From the IMG/VR virus record IMGVR_UViG_3300002835_000349, positions 1-44,843 of that record: a stretch of 44,843 bases of DNA. One strand, given 5' to 3'. The stretch is from a virus. The position numbers and the translations under genes were made by a program. This document shows positions 8,767 to 17,473 of the stretch, in pieces. The first letter of the stretch is position 1, and each line of letters starts with the position of its first letter. The notes beneath the pieces are model-generated. The model did not search any database, was not told the origin of the DNA, and worked only from the letters and a program-made list of their open reading frames with translations.

Positions 8767-11700
8767 CATTTATGGTGAGAATTCTGGTAACATTTATGTT
8801 GAAGCAGATTATAGTAATATTATTTTAGTTGACCCGAATAAAACTACGCGTATTGGTCCAGGTGGTAAAGCTATTATTGAAGATAGAGTGGTTGACCACG
8901 AAAATCTTGTTATGTATGCTAATTTAGAAGCGTCAGTTTTACCAAGAACTAAACTTGCCATAGGAGGAAGTCCCCAAGATAATCTCAGAACAATATCAAT
9001 CGCTTCAATAAATTTTTTGAAACCAAACGACGATGAATTTTTAAGCACCGGTTATTATGATGATTTGACTGGCTTAAATTCAAATCAAGGCAAAGCTAGA
9101 ACGCAAAGATTTGAAAGTGTTGTCAGTAATAACCAAGAAGGTACAAAGTTTTATAAACAATTTACTGCAACAGATAATAGAGGCCGAGTAATTGATACTG
9201 GATTGTTAGGAATTACTAGTATTATAATTGAAACTTCACTTTCTTTTATACCGAAAGTGACAATAGAATTAGAAGATGTGCAAGGTAAAGCTTTGTTCGA
9301 ATCTGGAGACCAGTCACCATATGCTGCATTCTTCAATTTACCTTATCCCCCTTTTTATTTGACAGTTAAAGGATGGTATGGACAAGCAATCAGATACCAA
9401 CTTAATTTACAGAAATTCACAGCAAGGTTTAATACGTTCAGTGGTAATTACCAAGTATCTCTAACGTTTTTTGGGTATAAATACAACATCTTGAATGAAC
9501 TCTCAATTGGGCACTTGATTGCAACACCGCACATGTACAGTAAAACTTTTAATATAACCCAGAGTGATATCAGTTTACAAAATAGTGTGGTGGTAAACCA
9601 AACTCTTCAAGAAGGAAACCTTATTGGAGATTCAACGATTTCAGATTCAGAAACAAGTATTGAAACCGTTTCTGAAAAAGGATATCAAAAAATTAAAGAA
9701 TTGTATGCTGAATACAAACAAAAAGGTTTAATTCCTATAGATTTTCCTGAGTTGACTGTTGCTGAAATGGCATACAAACTACAACATTTAGAGCAGGATA
9801 TATTAAATGAATTTAAAAACAAAGCAGATTTACAACCATTAACAGACGCAACAACTTATGGTAAGTACCTTAAAGATTATTTTGAAAAAATAAGGGGGCA
9901 ACAAAATTCTTGGTATATTAAGTATATTAACCCAAATCCCTTTATTCTGAAAAATGGTACTGTAGTGTTTGCTTTTAAAACGGAATTAGACCCACAACAA
10001 AGAGAACAAGCCCTAACAGAACTGAGGGCAGAAATATTAAGCTTCAATAATAGATTGAATGAAAATAGAACTTTCGGGGCTGTAAGAGGGGAAAAGAATT
10101 TTAAGATAGACAATTCAATAACCATTAATTCGATTGTAACCTCAATTGACCCAAGTCAATTAGATTTTTCTCTCACATTGAGACAACAGCTTGGAGTATT
10201 AAATCCAACATCTGGTCAAACAAATACCTTCATTAATCAAATTTTAAAGCAACAATTTAACATTACAGTTGAGATTACCCCAGAGGGTATAAAGGAAGTT
10301 AAAAAACCATTTTTTGTTTTTGACGGAACTGGAAGATTTGATAATCTCTTAAAAGTAATGCAATCAGATTTGGACAACAAAGTTTCTTCAATAGAAACTG
10401 AAATTAGTACTAGATTAGCAGAACAGATAGCATCCACCAGCGGACTTGGGTTTGTCCCAACGGTCAGGAATGTAATGGCGGTCATCTTTGCTTCGACAGA
10501 AGCTTTCATTAGATTAATGGACGAAGTGCATACTAAAGCATGGGAAGTTCGCACTGACCCAATCAGAAAAAATGTTATATTTGACAATTCAACAACGGTA
10601 TTAAATTCTGACAATGTAAGAAATGTTCAGTACGGTGCGAATGCATCGGACGCAGCAAGAAATTCAGAAGAACCTGTTTACCCATGGCCACAAGTATTTG
10701 TTGAAAATGCAATAACACCAACCACAAGCACTACAAATAACTTTACACCAACAAAAGGGAGGTATGAATTAGCTTATCCTGGAGACCCATCTATTGTTTC
10801 GAAAACAAAAGGATATTTGTATGACAAGTGGCCCGAGGTAGAATTTGTTGAAGAATACCTCAGAGGGGTTGCACAAAAATTCCAACCACCGGTTGCTCAA
10901 CCTCCAAAGGCAAATGATGGGCAAATTACTTCTGTTTTGAATATAAATGCAATTGAATTTCCGTATGTTAACTTTGCCTATCTTAATAAAGAAGAAGTAA
11001 AATACTTTTATGAGATATACGAACGAAGTTTAATATATTCGAGATATTCTGGATTTGTCAGAGCGGTAAATTCACCATTGGAAACTGGTATCACGGAACT
11101 CATTGCAAATGTTGAATCAAATAATATTGTTTCCAGTTTAGGAATTAGTTCACCTTACCTTATATTAAAATTAAAAAATTTCCCGGTAAGTGCTGGTAAT
11201 TATATCACATTTTTGCAAGGTATTTCTAACGATGGTACAGGTAGAGATTGGAATAATTTCGTTAGAGACTATTATGTTACCACATATCTTAGGGATGAAA
11301 TAGAAAATAGCGCTTCCATTTTACCCATGGAATCACTTTCAACTTCAATACAAACACAAAACTTTTCTTTACCTCAATTACAATATTTAAAACAATTTTT
11401 GGATACCACCAACACCAATATTCCACAAATTACTGATACATATCCATTCACCGATGAATTGTGGAACGCCACTTATCTTAATGGTTTTACTTTTACTGGC
11501 GACCAAAATCGAGTATTTAATACGACCCGCACTTATAAACTATTTGAGCCAAAAAACTTAATTACAAACTTTACTGACCTAAATAACAAAACCCAAATAA
11601 GACCTGTTACAACTTTTTCATACTTAGAAGTTACAACACCAAACCCTGCTGGCGACATAGAGGATTTTTATATTGGTAGAAGTGCATCCGAATTACTACC

Positions 11701-14700
11701 AACTGAGGGTTATGTGGAAAGAGGTTCCCCAAATGTTTTGAATAGTACAACGTCAATGTTGAATACTCCATTTTTTGTAAATGCAATACAATATGGAGTA
11801 GAAAACCAAAAAAATTCAATTCAAGCGCCTTACAAACAGGCCGCATTTTTATTTTTGAATTCTTTACCTTTAGCAACATTAAAAGAACGGTACAAAACAC
11901 TGAACTCGGCAAATCCTCTAGATTATATCTTTGCAAGTATGAAAAAACTTGGGGCGGTACATAGACTTCCTTATGTTTGGATTTTAAAATATGGTTCGAT
12001 TTGGCATCGATACAAAGAATTTGTCAATACTGGCCAAGACATTCTGGGACCTATTTGGTCAAACTATGACTACATTAATAACTATGACCCGGTAAATGGT
12101 GATACAGGTAAAAGTTATGTTTTAAATGGTGTGGGTACAATTACATTACAAGAGCAAGAATTGGATGTTAGTTCACAATATGATGAACTACAAATAGGTT
12201 TTTATCCCAAAACAATTAATGATTTTAATTATTTTTTAAACGGTTCCGATTTATGGACAAACTATTCTGATAGCGAAATAAATCAATCAATAGCACAAGG
12301 TTTTAAAATTCAAAACTTGTCTCAATCCAATATCTTTACATCAACGGTAGATACAACAGGTTTAGATAGGATAATAAATATTAACACTTACAGTTGTTTG
12401 GTTCCAGACACCATTGAAGCGAGTGACCCTAATCAAACAGTTTGCAACAATCCGCCTTCTACACCACAAACTAACTATTATGTTTTACCTTCATTTGGTA
12501 CTACAGAAAACGAAATGAGAGAAGCTCTATTTAATAGCGCAGGAACTTTGACTGGTGAATTGTTTAACAACCCAGCAATATTCAACGGTTCTGTAAGAAC
12601 TTTTTGGAAAATGCCTAACTATGGTTATTTGGATATAAATAATATAGAAAGACCTGATTATGATGCCTATTTAAATTTAATTCCAAGAGCGGGCGCAGTT
12701 GCACCTTTCAAATTAATTTTACCCGCAAACTCCGTTTCAGTAGTCGATAACTATTCCAAAATAGATGATTTACTTTCAACTTTCGAAAAGAAAGTTTTAG
12801 ATTTATTTGAAAGAGAATTTTTGAAATTTTCACAATCAATCTTAAATTTTGACCCCCAGGTTGGAGATGATGATTTTATAATAGACAATTCAAGAGCTGA
12901 AAGTAGAACACAGAATATTCAAAACAATACGAATAACAATTCCTATAGAAATTTCCAACTCCTATTCCGAGAGTTGATGAGCGTGCCGTTGCCTTCAACA
13001 TTTGCGACACAAGAAGATTTATTTAAACAAGTAATTGAAGGGCAATTTTCTAAGTCAATTAGTGAAATTCAAAATTTAATGAATTATGACGTTGCTTTGA
13101 GATTAGGTAATCCAACGCAATACAAAAGAAGAGAAACTGATTCATATTTAAGATACGTTTTGGGGACCGGTAATGTAATCGACCCAATACCTTTCGGGCC
13201 TTACATTCCAAACACTTTACCTACGCAAGGGGGTTCTATAACCCTTTTGGAATCTGAACTAAATAATTTGGATGCTTGGAGGGCATTAAGAACAAATGTA
13301 GGGTTTTCCACAATACCAGAACTTACTTATAGCAACAGTGGTTCATACATTACTGATTTCTTCATTGATAATAACATTGCTTTTACACAACAAAATGTGG
13401 AGTTTTTGGCTCCTGTAATAAAAATGTATGCAACCCAAAAACTCGAAGATTCGGAAATAACAAACTTTTTATTTGCAAATTCTTTACAGAATTATTTAGC
13501 TTTGACAAATGATGTGCAAAACACCTGTTTAAACAATACATTAACTATTGTTAGGAAAGATTTACCAAATATTACCGAACTTCCAGAAAAAACAATCCAA
13601 AGTCAATTTGATTCAAAACAAAGTAAAGTTGAATTGTATGAAATGTTTAAAGCGTTAAATGATAAATGGATTTCTGGTTCTGATTTTACAAATCAAACTT
13701 TATTTGAGGACATTTTATTTTTAGACCGAGCTTCACGAAATATTGGAGACAAGATAATTTTAGACATATTCAACTTACAAAGGTTAGTCAATCCAGAAAG
13801 TTTGAATTATAATATGAGTGTTTTTGTTTTAATAAGTGGTATTTTAACAGAAAACCATTTTTCTGTGATGCCAATGCCTGCTTATGTCAATTTTTACAAC
13901 GTTCAACAAGTTTCTGCTTCAGCCCAACCTAACATAGAGCCAGGTGCTTCATTTGCTAACAGTATGTGGGGAACATTTTTAAATGTTGACTACAGAAATT
14001 CCGGTCCGAAACTAGTTTGTTTTTATTCTGAAAGACCCTCAACTTATCTAGATTTAAGAGGTGAAGCTAAAAATTATTTATTTAGAAGTGATGCTTTTGA
14101 CTTACGTGAAGAAACTTTAAATCCATTAATTGAAGACCAAACTAACAAACAAGATTGGTCCGTGTCTAACAGGGTTGTAGGTTTCAACGTTGATATTGGG
14201 ATAAGAAATCAAAATGTGTTCTATTCTTTCAGTGTTACGCAGGATACTGGTAAAGCCACTTCCGAATCTATCCAACAGATAAATTTGATGGCTGCTAGCG
14301 CTTCAGGAAGAAACACTTCTACTCAAAACGTATCTTTGTATAACATTTATAAAAACATGAGTTATCAATGTGAGGTGATTTCTTTTGGTAATGCTTTAAT
14401 TCAGCCTACCATGTATTTCAATTTAAGACATGTACCATTGTTCAATGGTTCGTATATGATTACAGAGGTTCAACACACCATTTCCCCAGGTACATTTCAA
14501 ACAAAATTTAACGGAATACGTCAAAGTGTTTTTACATTGCCGTATTTGGAAGGATATCTGCAAAGCATCAATAAGAATTTAGTCACAAAACTCCTTGCAG
14601 CTAGTAAACAATCTAGAGACATTTCTAGAGGTACTACAACAACTACAACCCAAGGAAATAATGCCAATCTATCGACAGATACACAAACCAGTGTTGCCAC

Positions 14701-15328
14701 ACAAAATTCTTGTGTATCCAAAGTATTAGAAGAACCTTATCTAAATACATTAGGTTATGACTCTATTGCTGGTCAAACTACATCAATTAATAGTACTGGA
14801 TTTCTTTCTTTCTTAAATCAATCAACAGACGATGAAAATATTAAATTTATAATATTTGTTCTATCCTTCGCATCAACCGGGGTCAATAATAGATTTGAGT
14901 CAGTAAATAACAACTATGGAAAAATTACTTTGAATTATGATTATGGTGCCACGGCGGATTTGTATTTTACTAGAAACTATGTTTGTAGAACAATGAAAAC
15001 ACTGAATACAACAGATGTTTCAATGCCTTTTGCTGTGTTCAATAATGTTTTAAGTTATATTAATTTTGTAAGGGACCGAGTAACCAATAGTATTGGTGAA
15101 ATTAGAAGGAAAAGTATCGAAACATACTTTTTACAAAATTGGCCATACCCAAGAGGAACCTCTCAGACAACAAATTCACAATTAAAAACAAATTTGACTA
15201 ATGCGGTAATATTAGCAAAACAACTTGGTTTAAATACAGATATTACTGTACTCACACCTATATCTACACCAACTCCCCTACCGAATAATCAAAACTTGAT
15301 TAATACTGTGACGCCAACTTGTACCTAA
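8756..15328 (+). CDS. Giant baseplate hub protein, possibly with C-terminal muralytic domain
   Basis: A 2190-aa protein, the longest in the window. Residues about 1-270 resemble a tube/hub domain (ELEDVQGKALFESGDQSPYA, PPFYLTVKGWYGQA, then a YQVSLTFFGYKYNILNEL stretch). Around residues 1880-1945 the pattern IQPTMYFNLRHVPLFNGSYM followed by ITEVQHTISPGTFQT resembles the last tube-like domain of gp27/gpD-type hub proteins. A Thr-rich linker (about 1958-1985) leads to a final domain with NNRFESVNNNYGKI, a Cys pair and FAVFNNVLSYINFV, a layout that reminds me of glucosaminidase/muramidase domains; this last call is weak. T4 splits these jobs between gp27 and the lysozyme-bearing gp5. The middle 1500 residues are unassigned. 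Start ATG overlaps the preceding gene. Confidence 0.6.
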   Translation: MADSIYGENSGNIYVEADYSNIILVDPNKTTRIGPGGKAIIEDRVVDHENLVMYANLEASVLPRTKLAIGGSPQDNLRTISIASINFLKPNDDEFLSTGYYDDLTGLNSNQGKARTQRFESVVSNNQEGTKFYKQFTATDNRGRVIDTGLLGITSIIIETSLSFIPKVTIELEDVQGKALFESGDQSPYAAFFNLPYPPFYLTVKGWYGQAIRYQLNLQKFTARFNTFSGNYQVSLTFFGYKYNILNELSIGHLIATPHMYSKTFNITQSDISLQNSVVVNQTLQEGNLIGDSTISDSETSIETVSEKGYQKIKELYAEYKQKGLIPIDFPELTVAEMAYKLQHLEQDILNEFKNKADLQPLTDATTYGKYLKDYFEKIRGQQNSWYIKYINPNPFILKNGTVVFAFKTELDPQQREQALTELRAEILSFNNRLNENRTFGAVRGEKNFKIDNSITINSIVTSIDPSQLDFSLTLRQQLGVLNPTSGQTNTFINQILKQQFNITVEITPEGIKEVKKPFFVFDGTGRFDNLLKVMQSDLDNKVSSIETEISTRLAEQIASTSGLGFVPTVRNVMAVIFASTEAFIRLMDEVHTKAWEVRTDPIRKNVIFDNSTTVLNSDNVRNVQYGANASDAARNSEEPVYPWPQVFVENAITPTTSTTNNFTPTKGRYELAYPGDPSIVSKTKGYLYDKWPEVEFVEEYLRGVAQKFQPPVAQPPKANDGQITSVLNINAIEFPYVNFAYLNKEEVKYFYEIYERSLIYSRYSGFVRAVNSPLETGITELIANVESNNIVSSLGISSPYLILKLKNFPVSAGNYITFLQGISNDGTGRDWNNFVRDYYVTTYLRDEIENSASILPMESLSTSIQTQNFSLPQLQYLKQFLDTTNTNIPQITDTYPFTDELWNATYLNGFTFTGDQNRVFNTTRTYKLFEPKNLITNFTDLNNKTQIRPVTTFSYLEVTTPNPAGDIEDFYIGRSASELLPTEGYVERGSPNVLNSTTSMLNTPFFVNAIQYGVENQKNSIQAPYKQAAFLFLNSLPLATLKERYKTLNSANPLDYIFASMKKLGAVHRLPYVWILKYGSIWHRYKEFVNTGQDILGPIWSNYDYINNYDPVNGDTGKSYVLNGVGTITLQEQELDVSSQYDELQIGFYPKTINDFNYFLNGSDLWTNYSDSEINQSIAQGFKIQNLSQSNIFTSTVDTTGLDRIININTYSCLVPDTIEASDPNQTVCNNPPSTPQTNYYVLPSFGTTENEMREALFNSAGTLTGELFNNPAIFNGSVRTFWKMPNYGYLDINNIERPDYDAYLNLIPRAGAVAPFKLILPANSVSVVDNYSKIDDLLSTFEKKVLDLFEREFLKFSQSILNFDPQVGDDDFIIDNSRAESRTQNIQNNTNNNSYRNFQLLFRELMSVPLPSTFATQEDLFKQVIEGQFSKSISEIQNLMNYDVALRLGNPTQYKRRETDSYLRYVLGTGNVIDPIPFGPYIPNTLPTQGGSITLLESELNNLDAWRALRTNVGFSTIPELTYSNSGSYITDFFIDNNIAFTQQNVEFLAPVIKMYATQKLEDSEITNFLFANSLQNYLALTNDVQNTCLNNTLTIVRKDLPNITELPEKTIQSQFDSKQSKVELYEMFKALNDKWISGSDFTNQTLFEDILFLDRASRNIGDKIILDIFNLQRLVNPESLNYNMSVFVLISGILTENHFSVMPMPAYVNFYNVQQVSASAQPNIEPGASFANSMWGTFLNVDYRNSGPKLVCFYSERPSTYLDLRGEAKNYLFRSDAFDLREETLNPLIEDQTNKQDWSVSNRVVGFNVDIGIRNQNVFYSFSVTQDTGKATSESIQQINLMAASASGRNTSTQNVSLYNIYKNMSYQCEVISFGNALIQPTMYFNLRHVPLFNGSYMITEVQHTISPGTFQTKFNGIRQSVFTLPYLEGYLQSINKNLVTKLLAASKQSRDISRGTTTTTTQGNNANLSTDTQTSVATQNSCVSKVLEEPYLNTLGYDSIAGQTTSINSTGFLSFLNQSTDDENIKFIIFVLSFASTGVNNRFESVNNNYGKITLNYDYGATADLYFTRNYVCRTMKTLNTTDVSMPFAVFNNVLSYINFVRDRVTNSIGEIRRKSIETYFLQNWPYPRGTSQTTNSQLKTNLTNAVILAKQLGLNTDITVLTPISTPTPLPNNQNLINTVTPTCT

Positions 15329-15342
15329 TATAAATTTCAATA

Positions 15343-15349
15343 TATTTAT
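15343..15349 (+). promoter_or_regulatory. Late-promoter-like TATTTAT motif, 74-aa gene
   Basis: TATTTAT followed by TAAGAAAA, ending 15 nt before the ATG of the small gene at 15365. If it is a late promoter, the two small genes that follow are late genes. Confidence 0.42.
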
Positions 15350-15364
15350 TAAGAAAATACTAAC

Positions 15365-15589
15365 ATGAATATCAATTCATTATTGAACCAATATCTTGGA
15401 AAGAACACAAGAATTTCTGAAAAAGATAATGGTGATGGAACTAAGCAAGTTTGTGATTTAGACACAGGAGATTGTTATACTGTCAGAGAGCGAGATGGTC
15501 TTATCGAAAGAGCTGGACACGATATTACTGCGAACAGAAGAGTTCGTGTCGAAACGCCAAATGGAATTAAACAACTTTTAAACGGGTAA
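15365..15589 (+). CDS. Small protein of unknown function (74 aa)
   Basis: I do not recognise a family. The protein has an N-terminal helix (MNINSLLNQYLGKN), then a beta-like segment with two cysteines seven residues apart (QVCDLDTGDCYTV) and a charged YTVRERDGLIER stretch, ending in a short helix. It is small, soluble and without signal peptide. It lies directly behind the hub gene, with its own TATTTAT motif, and 4 nt before the next gene, so it is probably a late protein connected with the virion or its assembly. Confidence 0.68.
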   Translation: MNINSLLNQYLGKNTRISEKDNGDGTKQVCDLDTGDCYTVRERDGLIERAGHDITANRRVRVETPNGIKQLLNG

Positions 15590-15593
15590 TCCT

Positions 15594-16226
15594 ATGAGCA
15601 TTGAAAAAAAAATATTGAAAGAGATTGAGAGACATCACAAAATCAATAATTATATTAAAGAACAAACTACACCCTTAGTTCCGGGATTACCCGAACCGGA
15701 AGCACCCGCTGCGGCACCCGCTACGGCATTAACACCTGAATTACCACAAGGAACTCCACAAAAAATTGACTTAGCGGTAGACACCGAAGTCGAAAAAATT
15801 GGTGATTCAGCAGCAACTGGTGAAAGTGGTACTGAAGAGTTAGACGTTACAGAACTTGTTACCACTCAGAAAAATATCGAAAGTAAACAAGAAGAATATT
15901 TTCAAAATCTTTTTGGTTATCTTCAAAATTTGGAATCAAAATTGTCCGAGATGGATAATTTAGTGAACAAATTAAACGACCTTGAATCACAAATTGAAAA
16001 GTTTAGACCTAAATCTGCAGAAGAAAAGTTAGCATTAAGAACCTTAGATTCAGGACCGTTCAACAAAAAGCTATCAGATTTTTTTGATGACAAAAAGGAC
16101 GATTGGGAAAAATCCGGTAAACACGAATACATTTTGACATCAGATGAAGTTGAAGATATAAGTCCAGCCGAAATTAAAAAAACATTTCAGCTAAGTAATA
16201 ATAATCAATTACCTAACAGGTTTTGA
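15594..16226 (+). CDS. Unknown protein with Ala/Pro linker and coiled coil (210 aa)
   Basis: No family recognised. Layout: a basic N-terminal helix (residues 1-25), a Pro/Ala-rich low-complexity linker (about 27-55), an acidic segment, a coiled coil at about 92-145 with regular Leu spacing (NLESKLSEMDNLVNKLNDLE), and an acidic helical C-terminus containing LTSDEVEDISPAEIKKTF. No signal peptide or membrane segment. It starts 4 nt after the preceding stop and is closed by the terminator at 16253, so the two small genes form one unit. Composition suits a scaffold- or linker-type structural protein, but that is a guess. Confidence 0.68.
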   Translation: MSIEKKILKEIERHHKINNYIKEQTTPLVPGLPEPEAPAAAPATALTPELPQGTPQKIDLAVDTEVEKIGDSAATGESGTEELDVTELVTTQKNIESKQEEYFQNLFGYLQNLESKLSEMDNLVNKLNDLESQIEKFRPKSAEEKLALRTLDSGPFNKKLSDFFDDKKDDWEKSGKHEYILTSDEVEDISPAEIKKTFQLSNNNQLPNRF

Positions 16227-16252
16227 TTTATAATCATTTTATACTATAATTG

Positions 16253-16277
16253 AGGTTGTGGCAACACAACCTTTTTT
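16253..16277 (+). terminator. Intrinsic terminator between tail and replication modules
   Basis: Perfect 8-bp stem AGGTTGTG / CACAACCT with a GCAA tetraloop (GNRA type) followed by six T. It closes the late unit and separates it from the promoter of the SSB gene. Confidence 0.92.
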
Positions 16278-16281
16278 ATTA

Positions 16282-16313
16282 TTTGACAAATTGAAATCTA
16301 TTTTCTATATTTT
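16282..16313 (+). promoter_or_regulatory. Promoter of the gp32-like gene
   Basis: TTTG at 16282-16285, a 20-nt spacer and TATATTTT at 16306-16313 fit the Bacteroidota consensus (TTTG, about 20 nt, TAnnTTTG) except for the last base. The same DNA also reads as TTGACA-N17-TATATT, a near-ideal general bacterial housekeeping promoter. It lies just after a terminator and 25 nt before the start codon, which strongly favours a real promoter served by host RNA polymerase early in infection. Confidence 0.78.
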
Positions 16314-16338
16314 AAACACTAACTTAAATTAATTTTCT

Positions 16339-17187
16339 ATGAGTTCATTAGACGCAGTACTTGCACAGTACGAAAAAAACCAACAATCTGGTGGTGGTAA
16401 CTTTGGTAAAATGTCTCAGGACGAGCGCATGAAGAAATACTTCGCGCTCATTCTTGATGACAAATCAAATTCCGGCACCCGTCGTGTCCGCATCCTTCCT
16501 ACTTCGGATGGAAGCTCTCCTTTTAAGGAGGCGTGGTATCACGAAATCCAAGTGGGTGGTAAATGGCAAAAATTTTACGACCCAGGAAAGAACGACAACG
16601 AACGTTCTCCTTTAAATGAAGTTTATGAAGAACTTATGTCCACTGGTAAAGAGTCGGACAAAGAGCTTGCTAAGCAATACAAGTCTCGTAAGTTTTACAT
16701 TGTTAAGGTTATCGACCGAGACCACGAAGAAGACGGTGTTAAATTTTGGCGATTTAAACACAATTACAAGAACGAAGGTATTCTTGACAAGGTTATTCCT
16801 ATCTGGCGTAACAAAGGTGATATTACTGACCCAGAAAAAGGTCGTGACCTAATTATTGAATTAGGTAAGCAAAAAACGCCAAAAGGAGCTGTTTATACAA
16901 CAGTATCAACCATTATGTATGAAGACCCAACAGCAATCCATCAGGATAAAGCAACTATGGATGAATGGTTAAAGGATGAATTGGGATGGCAAGATGTCTA
17001 TTCCAAGAAACCAGTCGAGTACCTTGAAGCAATTGCACGAGGTGAGACCCCACGTTGGGATAGTGACAAGGGTGGTTATGTTTACAGTAATGATGAAGTG
17101 TCCACAGAAACTTTTGGCGGGTCATCCTCATCAAACTACCAGGACCCACAAGAAAATGCAACACCAGACGAGGATTTACCATTTTAA
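16339..17187 (+). CDS. 32: Single-stranded DNA-binding protein (T4 gp32-like)
   Basis: A 282-aa protein matching the gp32 family in size (T4: 301 aa) and order of parts: a short N-terminal cooperativity segment, an OB-fold core with RRVRILPTSDGSSPF and WYHEIQVGGKWQKFYDPG (about residues 48-85), and a long acidic tail. It coats ssDNA during replication and recombination and recruits partner enzymes. Two oddities are visible. The protein contains no cysteine, so the zinc site of T4 gp32 is absent; SPLNE sits where CPxxE-like residues occur in relatives. The last residues, DEDLPF, look like the C-terminal tip of bacterial SSB proteins rather than like T4 gp32. The gene has its own promoter and terminator, consistent with high independent expression. 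Confidence 0.85.
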   Translation: MSSLDAVLAQYEKNQQSGGGNFGKMSQDERMKKYFALILDDKSNSGTRRVRILPTSDGSSPFKEAWYHEIQVGGKWQKFYDPGKNDNERSPLNEVYEELMSTGKESDKELAKQYKSRKFYIVKVIDRDHEEDGVKFWRFKHNYKNEGILDKVIPIWRNKGDITDPEKGRDLIIELGKQKTPKGAVYTTVSTIMYEDPTAIHQDKATMDEWLKDELGWQDVYSKKPVEYLEAIARGETPRWDSDKGGYVYSNDEVSTETFGGSSSSNYQDPQENATPDEDLPF

Positions 17188-17199
17188 TTTAAGTTAGTT

Positions 17200-17223
17200 G
17201 GGTGGGGGAAACCCCACCCTTTT
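17200..17223 (+). terminator. Intrinsic terminator after gp32-like gene
   Basis: Perfect 8-bp GC-rich stem GGGTGGGG / CCCCACCC with a GAAA tetraloop, then TTTT and further A/T-rich sequence. It isolates the SSB gene from the uvsX unit. Confidence 0.92.
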
Positions 17224-17236
17224 AATTATTTAACTT

Positions 17237-17473
17237 ATGACAAAAGAAACAAGACAAAAAACAATTGACAGTCTCAAAAAAAAGTATGAGGCTCAGATTT
17301 TAGAGGCGGAAGCAACATTAATGATTTATCTTGAAAATGCTGCTGGTATTGGAGAACACCCACAGATGTTAGAGGAAATGGATAACATGGTGGAAAAGTT
17401 GGCAAATGCTAGTGACAAACTACAAGTATTAACAGAATTTTGGAAATATAATGGCAATCAAGAAAGCAACTGA
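17237..17473 (+). CDS. Small conserved helical protein upstream of uvsX (78 aa)
   Basis: A 78-aa, all-helical protein with no cysteines. The central NAAGIGEHPQMLEEMDNMVEKL stretch (about residues 35-56) resembles a GIGEHP-containing small protein I recall from T4-type cyanophages, where it is also uncharacterised. A helix-turn-helix hairpin is the likely fold: two amphipathic helices joined at the GIGEHP turn. It overlaps the start of uvsX by 23 nt, so translation of the two is probably coupled and it may act with the recombinase. Function unknown. Confidence 0.72.
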   Translation: MTKETRQKTIDSLKKKYEAQILEAEATLMIYLENAAGIGEHPQMLEEMDNMVEKLANASDKLQVLTEFWKYNGNQESN

